The position numbers and the translations under genes were made by a program. This document shows, one piece after another, positions 12,832-24,741 of a stretch of DNA of 64,000 nucleotides. This stretch comes from Cerrena zonata. Lineage: Eukaryota > Basidiomycota > Agaricomycetes > Polyporales > Cerrenaceae. The notes below the pieces were generated by a model. It did not search any database and had not been told where the DNA came from. It saw only the letters and a list, made by a program, of their open reading frames with translations. Each line of letters begins with the position of its first letter. The stretch's first letter is position 1. The stretch lies in assembly GCA_038087015.1 (NCBI GenBank), contig JASBNA010000014.1, forward strand, positions 854,093 to 918,092, in the 5' to 3' direction.

Positions 12832-14070
12832 TTTCCAATTACGTCCTGCGATAAACACAAGACTTGATGGATGTTAGGAAGATTTATGGCGGTCTGGTAC
12901 ACCAATGTTGGACAAATGATGTAGTGGCGAGGCGCTGTTTAGGGACTAAACTTGGGAAACGCAAGCTGGGTCTGATTCAACGTACAGACCAGGAAATGGT
13001 TTTCTGTGATGATAGATGACAGTTAGGGCTTGATACACCTTTTCGAAAGATTTGAGAACTGACTGGCAGTGTGAAAGTACTAAACAGAAAAGTGGAGATC
13101 CTGTGAGTGCATTCGGCAAACGCCGAATAGCCACGTTAGTGACGACTTCAAACTTTCAACTCGAAGTCGATCCTAAGTTAGTAGATCGTCATCGTCCCAT
13201 CCTTCCTGCAAATGACCGCCTTTTGTATATCGAGGTATAATTTTCCTTTTCCCCAGAAGACCTAAGCCTACGCATGTTCTACCAGCTTGCTGGCTACTCA
13301 GCTAGTCAAGCAACGACCCCTCACACTGGTTTCGAGCCTGTGCCATTCCCGTCGATATATCCCGGGATAGTTCTAATTGGATAGTTATATCCTCTATCGA
13401 AGCATTGGGAGACTGTCACGGCTTCGTGTGTAGTCAATGCAAGACCGATTGAAAAGTACTTGGCAACCACCAATATGTTTTAATATGTTCTGCTTCACGA
13501 GGATCTCCTCCAATGCGGAGTCAGTGAAGGGAGAATCTCGAGGTATGTTTCCATCAATTCTTCCAACGCTCGTTATTTAACAGGTCATTTAGTACCGAAA
13601 TAAATCGCATGTTCCAAACTTAAATTCATTCGAATACTAAGGGTCTAGGGTCCACACTCGAAACTAGTACATTCTTCTGACAGCGCGCCGTACGATCTTA
13701 CCGCCGGGGGAATCTATCTGTCCATATTTCAAGGTTAGCTGATGTGATTGCTACCGCGGCGAGACACCACTGTTGACTGAGAATGATCACTGTCTCGGCA
13801 TTGTACAGCAAACATTTGCATCTTTGTTGTAACTGGGTTCAACTCGTCAACCCTATATACCTATGAAACGATCCCATCTATGGCGCGATGTTACCTAGTG
13901 TTATTATTCTGTCTCCGAGGAGGCCGTGCAGGTTCAAAGATCTTCAAAGCATATAAAAGTACCAGCAAAATCCGTGTATTGCTAGGTCTGGCCCCTCGTT
14001 CATTCCTTTGTTCCCTTACCGGCTGGTTCTGGTATACCTCTTCATTCAAGACTCACTCACTGTACCCGTC
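12832..14070. other. intergenic spacer between divergent genes
   Basis: 1.2 kb between the start of the coiled-coil gene (minus) and the start of the secreted ART gene (plus). No gene seen. The sequence AGCATATAAAAG near 13950, about 120 bases before the ART start codon, could be a TATA-type element for that gene. Confidence 0.4.
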
Positions 14071-15865
14071 ATGAATTCTCTAACCAAACTATCCGTCACG
14101 ATATTATGTCTCTGCTTCTTGGCTCATGCTGCTCCCTTGTTCGAGGTATGTGTATACCGTGCTCACTCAAGTTAGAGTCGTTAAATACTTATGACCCGTA
14201 TAGTTTAATGAACGTAATATTGTCGAAGTACGCGGATTGTTCGGGAAAAAGCCTATCAAGACATTACCCGCTCAGAAACCCACAACAATCTCGATACCTC
14301 ATGTGTCTATGCCGCTCCTTACCCCTTCTGGGCGGCCATCTGTTGTCCCGCCCGCAGGTACATTTTTGACTTCTGCAGCGCTAGCTACTTCGGCGAGTTT
14401 ATAAATATGTGTCAGATTACATCTATATTGATGATAGTTCAGTCATCTGTTCAGGTATCGGCGCGGCGTCCAGGGTCTAGTCTCATAGGACTATCCTCAG
14501 TTGCTACTGAATCTACCCCACTGGTCATTGCAACGTCGAGTGCTGTCATATCAGGCCCTGCACCGTCCGGTCATTCTATATCACTGAGCGTTAGTACAAC
14601 TTCCAGCATCATCCTGTCAAGCTCTACTCCAACTAGTAGCGTGATCCCGTCGAGCGAAGTGCAGACCAGCGCCGTATCCATATCATCAAGTGTCTCAGCA
14701 TCTTCCCCTGCACCGACTGGAAATACAACGGACACAAGTGATGACTCGGTAATTTGATCTTCTGTATAGGTCGTGTTTCATCGCTGAAATGCTTTCTATT
14801 ACAGTGTCCTTTGCCGTCCGTTACAACGTCAAAAAGGAGTCGAGACTATTTCTTCGGTCCACTCAGACGTTTTTTCCGAAGGGCCATTGAAGATCCTCAA
14901 CCCAATGCCCTTGAATTTGTCGGATTTCATGGTACCAATAGCGTGAGCGACCTCATGCTGAATTTGTATCTGTTAGTAGTATCTGACTTAAAGCTTTACT
15001 CTTGTATAGGGCACAGCAGCGACGTGGATGGCTAAGGGTGAACTCGTCAAACCAAGTATGTTTAATAGTCAGATCACTCGTTGCATTGCTAATAAACTCG
15101 TCTAGGTGGTGGGGGCACTTCTGGAGGTGGTGCTGAACTAGGACCTGGTTTGTATGTAAGCGATGACGTTGAACAGTAAGCAAGTATTTCCCCCGTGAAC
15201 TTGACTCCTGGCTGATTATTGTTATGATTTTAGGGCTCAGATTTACGCCAATGGAAATGCCAGCAAGAACAAGAGCAAACCACAGATCTGTGCTATCTTT
15301 GCAAAGAATTCTGCACAGTGGAGAGCTCTGCCAAAGGTGAAACATCTTAACATTCATTTATGGTGATCGGACACTGATATTGCCATGTCTTCTTGTGTTA
15401 GGTTGAATTCTCCCAATCACTCTTCAAGAATAAGAATCAAAAGGCCCGTGCCGACATTCTCCACGCATTCTTCCTACTCTCCCAAGGCAGGTTCGATGCC
15501 ACACAAGCCATTGTATTCGGCTCGTTAGCCGGAAAGGCAAACCAGATGGTCATTCCTGAAGGGCTCAATCCGCAATTTTCTGCGCAGTGTTTCAATGCTG
15601 AGATTGTAGAAGGAGATGGTATGGTTAATGCTCAGAATATGGCACAACTGCCTCAGCTTCCTGCGGGTGTGCTTCCTGTGACAGATGAGGTACGTGGGCT
15701 TTTTCGCTGTTATTGTGGATTACTGGACCCGGGGGACTGACATGATCTGCTATTGTCCAGGCACGCTATAGCAGTGATGAGCGACGAGAACAATGGACCA
15801 TTCAGATACCAAATAATGCCATACTGCAACTCGCACCCGGCTTTAGTTGCGGTAGGGCAACCTGA
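14071..15865 (+). CDS. Secreted protein with putative ADP-ribosyltransferase domain
   Basis: Nine exons (14071-14145, 14204-14357, 14438-14748, 14805-14942, 15010-15055, 15106-15175, 15234-15336, 15402-15689, 15761-15865) keep one frame and give 429 residues ending at TGA. A signal peptide is clear (MNSLTKLSVTILCLCFLAHA). Residues about 75-180 are a Ser/Thr/Pro-rich, probably O-glycosylated linker. From about residue 215 the protein shows FVGFHGTN (His about 222) and, about 35 residues on, ELGPGLYVSDDVEQAQIYA (Tyr about 258). This matches the H-G-T ... G-x-Y-x(n)-A-x-x-Y pattern of diphtheria-toxin/PARP-type (H-Y-E) ADP-ribosyltransferases, which transfer ADP-ribose from NAD+ to a target. The third catalytic residue is not certain; the segment KANQMVIPEG is the best candidate position, with Gln or Glu. 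An effector role is inference. Neighbours are MYND and HET genes. Confidence 0.8.
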
Positions 15866-16428
15866 TGTGATAATATTATTCACAGTCTGTTAACAAGGGC
15901 ATTTCAAATATTACGACTGTGTTAGGGCACTACGACACAATTTAAATAGATGTCCGCCAACTCTTGAAGAGAGAACGTATTAATCCTCCGGTAGGATCTG
16001 AAGGTAGCTATGCGGATATGTTCCTGAAGTCGAGGTCTTCTATCTCGACGATCACACACTCTGAACTGCCCTAAGTAGTATCCTCTGTGGAACATAACAC
16101 TATCACTCAAGTTTTCACACTACCGATTTCTTTTACGTACCTAGCTCTTATTTATAACTTGAATGTAATCATCTTTCTGAGGAGTCTGTTCGTTTCGGCC
16201 TGGATATGCGTCTAACACATTGGCTGAAGCTGAAATGGACATAGTGATGGTCTTCGGTGAGTGCAAAACACACTTTCCCCGAGAGACTTAGAATTGAACG
16301 AGAGGGGCAGAATTTGAAAAGATAGTACTCGAGTAAGCGTCTAACATCACGGAAGAACAATACGAGCGAAAGCAGCTCGCAACATTGCTTCCTGACCTGC
16401 AGAGAGACCATCATCTTCTCCATTCGCT
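15866..16428. other. intergenic
   Basis: Spacer between two plus-strand genes. No independent gene seen. It may contain an upstream non-coding or coding exon of the MYND gene, since a good acceptor (TTTTCCCCCAG) lies just after the start codon chosen for that gene. Confidence 0.4.
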
Positions 16429-18277
16429 ATGTTTCGCCCTATCCTTTTCCCCCAGGTGACGAATTACAGGATTCAATTAGAGACAACCCTAGGACATTTG
16501 AGACATACACCTAGCAAAGTAGCTCTCGAACTAAAGAAATTACATGCGCAACACAGCCCTGAACGCTTCCGTGCAATGTGCCTTATACGAGACTCAATCG
16601 ACGGGGAGTTTGATCTTGACAATGATTTCTTCCATCGGCTTGCAGAAAGCGAACTACCAATGATTCTTTTTGGTATTGCTTGCGAAAGCTCTAACTATGA
16701 TTACCCAACATACACAGATCTTCACATAGTACGTTTCTCTACTCTCGATGATGGAAACGACTCAGTTCACCTTTTACGCCCCTCACAGAGTTATTTTGAA
16801 GCTCTTTTCGGATGCCTTAGGGTTTGCATAGCACAATTACGGTGGTCGCCTTCCTACAGCTGCAAGCTACATCTCGGATCGATCATGGCTGACATAGGAA
16901 AGGTGTGGAATGCCATTGAACACCATCGGGCGAAAATAATCGGGACTCTTGCGGCTCACGAGGATACAAACAACGTCTCTGTTGCTCTATGTGACCTTCT
17001 CAATGTCGTTCGCGCGATTCTGGCTGATGAAACAAGGTAAGACCCTTGTACTTCAGTATCAATATTTTCGGGTCATATATTCCAGATTGGGGTAGTCTAG
17101 GCCTCGACGAAGCTGGGGTGACTCTATACATCCATGCGTTCTGCAGAATACCATCTCTGCCGACATGTGACGATTACTCCATCATCACCATGCTAAAAGT
17201 GGTCGCTGAGACGAAATCGAGAGGACTGGTGCGGAAGATACTCGTCGATGAAGGCCAGGCCCGATATCTCCTTGCCAATTTCTCGCAGGAACTAAGAAGA
17301 GAGAATCACGGTGACATGCGACTGGATTATGTCGTAACCATTTTGATGGTGTTGGCTTTACTAATCGCACCCGAAGACATACCACAAATGCTCAAGTCTA
17401 GCCAATCCGATTTCGTGACCGCTGTACCCCCCTTGATCATAACTCTCTCCACGGCGGTACAGTGGCAGCTATGTCGTGTAAGTACCGAACCCGGGATAGA
17501 TACAATGACATTGCAGCATTCACTCGAGATAATGAAGTGAGTCGTTGTCGAAGTTCTTTCCTTTCCTGCTCTGATTAGACCTCGGGCCAGTTTTGTAGTG
17601 TTCAAATTTGGACTCACACTGGGAAAGGAGCGACACGGTGTAGAAATAATACGGAAAATGGATCTACTACCCCTGTACTGCACCGCTACAGCACGGGTAG
17701 AAACCCAGGATGATGTGTTCACATTGCGTATGTTCCCAATCATTGTCATAGGCTGATCCACGATCGAACGGCTCCCCTTTGCAGAACGAAGCGCTCCGAT
17801 CCTGGCCAAATTCATCGATCTGTACAACACGCCTTCCACGCTACATGAAATCAAACAGGAAATCAGAAATACAATGCTCTGCGTGTTCTCTACAGCATTC
17901 GAAGCCATCGAAGCCAAACCTTTCCTCCGCAACAACAAAATAGGACATCTCTGGATGATGTTGGGCGAATGCACGAAGGTCTGTAAAATATACTCCACTC
18001 GCACGGTTCAACTGGAGAAACGTGATCACCTTCCGGGCTACAACGTGTATTTCAAGTCGTGCGCGTGGCGGGGTTGTTTGTGCTCTCATAAACGGTCGTC
18101 GCATCGTATGCAGGTCTGTAAAGGGTGCTGGGTCGTCCATTATTGTAATAAGAAATGTCAAGAGAGGTAATGTACACCCCGATGATTCAACGTCATAAAG
18201 ACATCGTTGATCTTGTTCTCTGTAGCGATTGGACTCATGGAGAGCATGCGAAAATTTGCCGAAAACCCAATGCTTAA
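16429..18277 (+). CDS. MYND-type zinc finger protein
   Basis: Five exons (16429-17036, 17096-17536, 17591-17727, 17785-18166, 18226-18277) give about 539 residues. The first 480 residues are alpha-helical without a recognisable domain. The C-terminus is a MYND zinc finger: C-AWRG-C-L-C, then VCKGCWVVHYCNKKCQ followed by DW-x2-H-x3-H-x3-C (SDWTHGEHAKICRK). MYND fingers bind proline-rich peptides, and fungi have many such proteins with a helical N-terminus and terminal finger. The first splice needs the TAG acceptor at 17093-17095; using the stronger-looking CCAG 14 bases upstream breaks the frame. A possible 39-nt intron around 17478 would also keep frame. The start is provisional. Confidence 0.8.
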
Positions 18278-18827
18278 GACTCACCCCTTCGCTTCGAACT
18301 TTAGTTTTTGCTACAAGGGTCGCATTGTTCTAGAGCGTCCAGATGAGGTGACGTCGGTGGTCGACGCCTAAATAACGTCTACGGATGCACTTGAACAATT
18401 GAGGTATTGCTATCGATATTCTATGAGTATACGGTATCTTTTCAATCATATATATGTAATGTAGGTGGCGACAGTGGACTACCGCAAGTACGAAGTTACC
18501 ATACTTAGTGGTACGACATAGCTTAGAAATCCTTGTCTAATCCGTCATCCGCTTGCTAGGTTAGACAGTGATCATCCTTTGCATGGCACTCGCCCTCGAA
18601 TCTGAACTTGACTCACTTATCTGTCATGACCGGAGATTTTGTCGGCAGAGGCTCGAATTTATGTTTCCGAGTTCCGCTCTCCGAGTTTCAGAGAGTTAAT
18701 TCTTCTTGATCAAGAAGAGTTTCGCTAATCCAAGCTATTTAGATGATCCCATTATACGTCAATTCGGTTCTCTAACAAGTCAAGCGTCCTGGTACAGATG
18801 GTCCGTTCAACCAATTTCTTTCCTTGT
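18278..18827. other. intergenic between convergent genes
   Basis: 550 bases between the 3' ends of the MYND gene and the HET gene. Nothing recognised beyond presumed 3' untranslated regions. Confidence 0.5.
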
Positions 18828-20996
18828 TCAAACCAACTCGATGACATGTCTTTGAGAGTGCTCGAGATTGAACCATGACAGAATGGAAGGCTGATCCCCT
18901 TCGATCAATTCTTCTACGTCCGAGTCCCAACATCCTATTCGTCTGTACTGACCACAGTCCGTTTTAACCACGAATAATCCCGCCATAGCTTGCATCTTTT
19001 GGTTCCACAGGATGGGGACCACCCACACCGGGCCTATCACCTCTTCAGCACTATCCACATAAATGATGCCAAGCAAGAAGACACAATCTCCTTTGCATGT
19101 GTCTGGCTCGTTCACGAAGAATTCCGGTGGTATCGTGTCTCTCCGGACAAGAAGATGAGGGTTCGGTAGGTCGTTCGCCCATTTGATTTCGGCCATGGTG
19201 ACGGAAAGTGTTAGTGTAGCTGACACTACTCTACCGTATGGGAGTGTTTCATGCTCCGGGACCACATCGCATCCTAGGACTTCGCAATGGTCGATGGTGC
19301 TCTTTTGCTTCATGGTTGCAACATAAAGCGGCCGCAAGAAACGATGTATAGTCGGCGTCCTCACAATTCCCGTTATCGAAGCCCAGGACCATGAAGGTGC
19401 CAGGTAGATTTCGGGTCTTGGATATGTCACAGATGTAGTATCAACTCGATTGTTAAACCAGCATAGCTCATAAGGCATATTCTCCTCCCATAAACCTGCA
19501 AGGTATCGTCCCTTGCGCCAGAATTGGTGGAATACCTGCGCCAAACCAGACAACGCGAGTAATTTATCATCTGCGTTGGTGACATCCCGACTGGTGTAAC
19601 TCCTGATGATGTCTGTCCAAACCCAATGGATCTCCTCCCAGTCTGACGCAGACCATTTCGATGTGGTCTCGGCAATATCGGAAGCAGTACCAAACATAAT
19701 GTTAGGCATCTGAGTCGCTGTTCTGGGGCCTAAAATGGCATTTCCAATTCGATACCGATCGGTTCTGCAATGATATTCCAGAGTTTGCTCGGTATAAACA
19801 AATTTTCGGGGTGATAGAAGGCGTTCTTCGAGACACCAAGCACGTTGGTCTACCGGCTCGATATTGTATTCCAAGTTCCGCGACATAGGATAGAGTCTAA
19901 CAGTCCCAAATCGCCCATCAGAGCATATAAAAGGGAGACGGGTGTCTTTCTCGTAATGTGATGGGCGATCCTGAAGAAACCCTGAATCAGATGTCGGAGC
20001 ACTGGAAGCAACGATGGTGACATGTGCGTCGGCGAATATCCTACGCATCTGAGCGATCTCGCGTCTTTTATCCTGCTTGTCATCCTGAACAATACAAAAG
20101 GCGTCGACCCACAAATATTTAAGGTCGAAGGTATGTACCGATTTTATAGCGTCATGGATAGTTTTTGGGATGAGGGCGACATCTATTAAGTTGAGGTAGG
20201 AGTTTAGATTGGATGTCACGGTTTTATTCGGCTGTGTTCCGCCCCAAACATAACTCAGGGCTGCGTAGATACCATATTCCCCGTTGGTAGTGACTAGATG
20301 AGGTTGTTCGGGATTTGAGCAGTCAATAAGGCGGGTAGGAAGAGCAGTAATCCTATCGGGCTTTGGGCACTCCTTGTGATTTGACAAACAATCACGCAGG
20401 AGCTCTGACGCCATATGCAAGGCATCTGGACCGCCTACATTGCCTATAGGATGCCTAGCGATGACTTCAGTCGCTGCGGGGTCATCTAGAGTTTATGAAA
20501 AGGAGTGATTGAGAGGGGCGTTGAATAATGATACTAAATAGATACACCTACCTGGTGATGTATACATAATATATCCACTGTGTTCGAGAACCTCGTAGTT
20601 CTGGAGTCTGATACTAAGGATTCGCAAGTCAGAAGGTGTCCAACCTGACCCATACGCTCCGATACCGATGGCATCCGTGAACGTGAATGTAGTAATCCTT
20701 TGAACAATATAATCATAGATACACTCGTCTTCCACTGAACCAATGTTATCGACATGGTCCAAAGGCAAACCTTCATCCCGTTCTGATAGTAGCAACAAGC
20801 AGAACGGACAACCCTGGTCGGCTGAGGTTATGACCTTGCTCCATGTTGTCCTTAAAGTAGCCCACTCTCCAGATATGGTCTTCTGAAAGATATTCTTCGA
20901 AAACGGTCCAGAAACGCAATCTTGACACACCAATGACAATGTATTAACAGTCAATTCACTTGCAGAAGATGGAACTGTAGTTCTGTTGCTTGTCAA
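18828..20996 (-). CDS. HET-domain (heterokaryon incompatibility-type) protein
   Basis: At least two exons (18828-20485 and 20552 to about 20980) joined by a 66-nt GTAGGT...TCTAG intron, phase 1. The N-terminal exon has two Cys pairs (LVCQDCVSGPF and QGCPFCLLL). The second exon holds the HET domain blocks in order: AALSYVWGG, the motif IHDAIKSV, LKYLWVDAFCIVQDD with RREIAQMRRIFADAHVTIVAS, and later the Trp-rich RAWCLEERLLSPRKF and SWSWASITG. These are the hallmarks of HET proteins, which trigger programmed cell death after fusion of incompatible hyphae; most HET genes have no tested partner. The first exon is not resolved: no in-frame ATG precedes residue 1 of the exon, and a stop lies 12 bases upstream, so a short upstream exon is needed (an ATG near 21090 would fit with a weak donor). 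Total length about 720 residues. Confidence 0.88.
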
Positions 20997-21609
20997 TAAG
21001 AACGTCTAAGCCATAGTATCAGCTCAAAGCACCTCATCTTTTTGTACTTGAATATATCCTGTAATCTTTTAAGTGAAAACCTAGGACAATTCATCGATGT
21101 GGGGATCCTGAGAAATAGGTGATGTCGAATGCAAAACGAGTTGACGCGGGCTGAGTCGTGGACTCCACGCTCATGGAGTTTACCGCACGAGGCGAGGTAA
21201 GTCGTCATCACGATCGAGACGGACAGAAAACATTATGACAGCCGTTTGCAGAATCCTAGCTCGCCCTGCCAGAAATCACGCTTATATAATGTTGATCATG
21301 ACCCCACTTGCCGAAGAGCCTTTGCGCAGGAACCAGGAGTAAGAGTCCTCTTTCACTCGTGCTTTGAGCAGCAAACGAGTATTTAGTTATCTGCAAGGTC
21401 GAGCCAGCTTATTCCAGCAGCTTAGACGAGGTATCGAGGCTTTCAAGAGCGCAACACAAAATACGTGGGTGTCCTAAAGTGGTAATTTGGCACCACAGCT
21501 CCAACTCGTTTATTTTGGGGGCGAGCTAGGATTCTGCAAATGGCTGGAAATTGACGGTAGCACTATTCAATCGCTAGAAACAGGATTTCATAAATCAGGA
21601 ACATCATTG
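20997..21609. other. intergenic, contains unresolved 5' exon of HET gene
   Basis: The right part of this spacer must hold the first exon and promoter of the minus-strand HET gene. Otherwise it separates that gene from the stop codon of the oxygenase gene. Nothing else recognised. Confidence 0.4.
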
Positions 21610-23244
21610 CTAGGCAGAACCTGGAGTATCTACGTTAACTGAACCGTCCTTCGGAACCACGACCATGGCATAGTGCATATAAATACTGTACTCATCCCAA
21701 CTCCTGGATTCATTTCCTGTGTAACCGGGGCCATCCACCTGGTTCTCGGACCACAAATCGCCTCTAACCATTCGGAACAACGGAATATTACCACCCAGGT
21801 TCTTAAGCCATTGAATAGAAGGATCCCGCTCCAAAGCCAACTTATCGCCCAGAATAAAATCAAGGTGCGTCTCGGTGAGTGGAAAAACATCCGTCCAAAC
21901 ACCGTTGGCCTCAGGGTCCTCGATGTCAGTGGAACACCTGCTATTGACAAACACCGGGATGACGTGAACATCGACACTGGTCAGGCTACGAGCGACTTCG
22001 ACAAGCATGTGATCAAACGAGGAGTGCTCCTTGACGTCTATATGGTACTCGTGCCGAAGTCCTATCGCGAACGGAGGTTTCAACGCTACAAGCGAATCTC
22101 GAATGGCAAGCTTCAACTCGTCCCAGGAGTTCGCCGGGGTCGCTTCTGTTGCTTTCTGTTCACGAAACATCTTAAATGCGATGACAGCGCGAAAGCCTTC
22201 TTCGATAGTGTTGACTGCATGAGGCACATCCGTGTAAAACGCAATCCCTGAGCCACAGCAAGCACTCAAGTGCTCGCCTGCAATTTCAAATCTACCGGGG
22301 GGTTTAGTAGTATCACCCAGTCCAACCAGGAATGTCCCGACGAGATCTTTTTCAGGAGTATCCTTGTGCGAGTGAAACTGACCACCGGGACCGTACAAAT
22401 GGATCTTATATGGCACCGCCTTGATGCTTGTTGGAAGAAAGTATGCAGCCCAACGCTGTTCAATCTCGGTGATGAGTTCTGGGTTGACGGTAAACTCGGA
22501 AGCGGGAATTTCTCTTGCATTGCGAACATTTGGATTGAACTCAGTTTCCTGAGTGTGGACATTACCAAAGCCAGAGATTTCCGCGTGCTCGAAGATACGA
22601 GCAAGATCGAGATCATCCTTCCAATGGTATTCGCACCCTGGCCTAGTTATCACGAGCTGGTTGGGAGAGGAGAGTGTCCATCCAGATGCATAGGTACGAC
22701 ATTTTGTTGCAATGTTCTGGAGGTTCTGTGCATGAGACTAAAAGACTCCACTTTCAGCTTCCAGAATTACCATAGAAAATTCTCGTAGAACGTACAATCG
22801 CATCATCGCCCAGAGAGTGCACAATATTGAAGCCAGATCCGTCTCTATCAAGAACATTTTGGAGTGTTTTCTTGCTCCAATTGTCGAAGTATTCAAGGAA
22901 CGTGCTCTCATGCTCCATGACCGTAAATGCGTCAAAGGCAAATGAAGGAAAGCCTGGATGGCGATCTAAAGCATCCTTGATGAGACGTGCCGTCCGGACA
23001 CGTTCGCCAAGGGGGAAGTGGAAATTTGGCACTTCTAATCCCATATTTTGAATGTTTTCAGACAATTTCGGCTTCTTGAGGATCTGCTTAGCGGATGGGC
23101 TGGACAGCAGAGCACCAGTGGAGCTGGAAGCACTTAGCTTACGCTTTGCACTGGCAGCTGTAGCTTTAGGAAGACTAAGACGAGCTCTGACTAGCTGAGA
23201 ATGGCAAGGAGATACGTACTGTCGTCGTTTTGGTTGTCTGTCAT
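21610..23244 (-). CDS. 2-oxoglutarate/Fe(II)-dependent oxygenase domain protein
   Basis: Start ATG at 23242-23244 (MTDNQNDD), a short first intron, a second exon (about 22801-23185) and a long third exon (21610-22742). The link between exons 2 and 3 uses donor GTACGT and acceptor TTTTAG (58 nt), giving SLGDDAISHAQNLQNIA in frame. Exon 2 begins with a basic Ser/Ala-rich region, then FPLGERVRTARLIKDALDRH. Exon 3 carries VPYKIHLYGPGGQFHSHKDTP, with the iron ligands H-K-D, then GIAFYTDVPHAVNTIEEGFRAVIAFK with the distal His and the Arg that binds 2-oxoglutarate. This is the double-stranded beta-helix of the prolyl 4-hydroxylase type. The C-terminal 170 residues are a further conserved-looking region of unknown role. 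Substrate unknown; no signal peptide. The first 35-nt intron is shorter than usual and is the weak point of the model. Confidence 0.85.
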
Positions 23245-24741
23245 GATGGTGAAGGAGACAAAGATGCACCTGATAGGTTCGCTGGGAAAGGTTGCGAACC
23301 GGTAGCGTAGGTAAACAACGCGTCAACAACGCGTCAGCTTCGACAACGTTATCGTGTTGCTTACTAATACTAGGCAACTTCAACTTGTTTATGGCTCTCC
23401 GAATACGATGGTATTTGCGGGTTGCTACCTACACAAACAAGCATCTGATATATATAGCATATTAAATAGGTACTCAGAATACGGTACACACTGTATTCAT
23501 AATACGAAACCTATCTTTTTGCTATTCGCTGTTCTTCAGATGTCGCCAACGTATTCTGAAACTCGAGGCCTTCAGAAATGCAGTATGTACATATCAGTGT
23601 TTGTCTACTTGTGTGGTTACTCTTCAGATCATTATCTAACCTGCCGAATATTGTATCTCGCTCTTTAGGTCCGATCTAAATGCAAGGTGAGGCTAACTCG
23701 CAATGGGATCTGAATCATACATGATGTTGTACTAACACGTTATTCACAACGTAAGTCCTGAGAACATACTTTCGCTTGAACCATCTTCCTGACTGAAGAT
23801 ATAGTCCTCTGGACGCTTGGCTTCTCAGAATATTTTCTCTGACTCGACTCACTCTATGTCTTGTAGCCTGGTGTGCGGTATATGCCATGTCAAGTCGTAA
23901 TACGAAAGGTCGAAAAGGCACTAAAGACAAGTCAGGAGGCCACCATAAACGAAAGCTGCGCACATGCAAAATGCTTGTCGGCTCTGGTGTTGAACTTAAA
24001 CGACGCCGACGAACATACTTTGGGTCAAGTTGATACGGAGCGATCGAATGCGCATAACTTGAATACAGTATCTCACACACCTCCTGATCAACAAGCACTT
24101 CAGCTCGACAATGACACGAAACAAGGATTAGGATTTATATTGAACTCTTCGAAATAGATGCCTGTTATATCAAGTTACGCATTGATGATTCCAGATGTCC
24201 GTCCTTTCCTTCTCTACTTCATTACCATTGATACTCCCACACAAGCTGCGCAAGTAGGTGACATGTGGCATATGTCGCACATTGCACCCAGTCTAGACAG
24301 ATGCACCAGCGAAGGGCACCTCCCAGCATATGATGTCGCCTGTCCCAACACTGTTTGCTCGGCCAGTTTTTCGTGATCTTGATCTTGTCATCGGGCCTTC
24401 AATGTACTACAAATGAACTACATTTTCCGGTCCAATCTCAGTATTGAAATGTTGGTCACCTGCGGAGATAGTCATCCGACTCTAGAAGGTATGTATACAA
24501 CCCTTTTATGGCAACACGAGTTCTATCAGACTCTGGGCATATAACGGCAGGTTGCGTTGAACTTCACATGTTCCACGTTGTTTAATTATTCCCGCAGGCA
24601 TCTAGGTCTAGGATCAACGAATGGTGTTATGTGTACGCAGTATACAGAAATTGTTTCGGACCGTCTTCGTCGAATGGTTTAAAAGGTCTACATTTCGCCC
24701 CCTGGATCCCCATCAATCTGCCAAGGTTGACTAGTGACGCT
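23245..24741. repeat. 5' flank of GH1 copy B, part of duplicated unit
   Basis: No gene is supported here. From roughly 23400 the plus strand resembles the minus strand upstream of GH1 copy C (about 51102-52400) and, in shorter form, upstream of copy D (55774-56360). Shared landmarks include a block around 23720-23870 matching 51960-52130 inverted, and a stretch beginning ATGCCTGTTA at 24158 that recurs inverted near 51660. The repeat therefore extends more than 1 kb beyond the coding region. Confidence 0.7.

Noticed and set aside
17037..17095. Frameshift in the MYND gene after the first exon
   Set aside because: The frame is restored by using the TAG acceptor at 17093-17095 instead of the CCAG further upstream, so no lesion is needed.
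22270..22788. 172-codon plus-strand frame
   Set aside because: Antisense to the 2-oxoglutarate oxygenase, which carries the iron-binding motif on the other strand.
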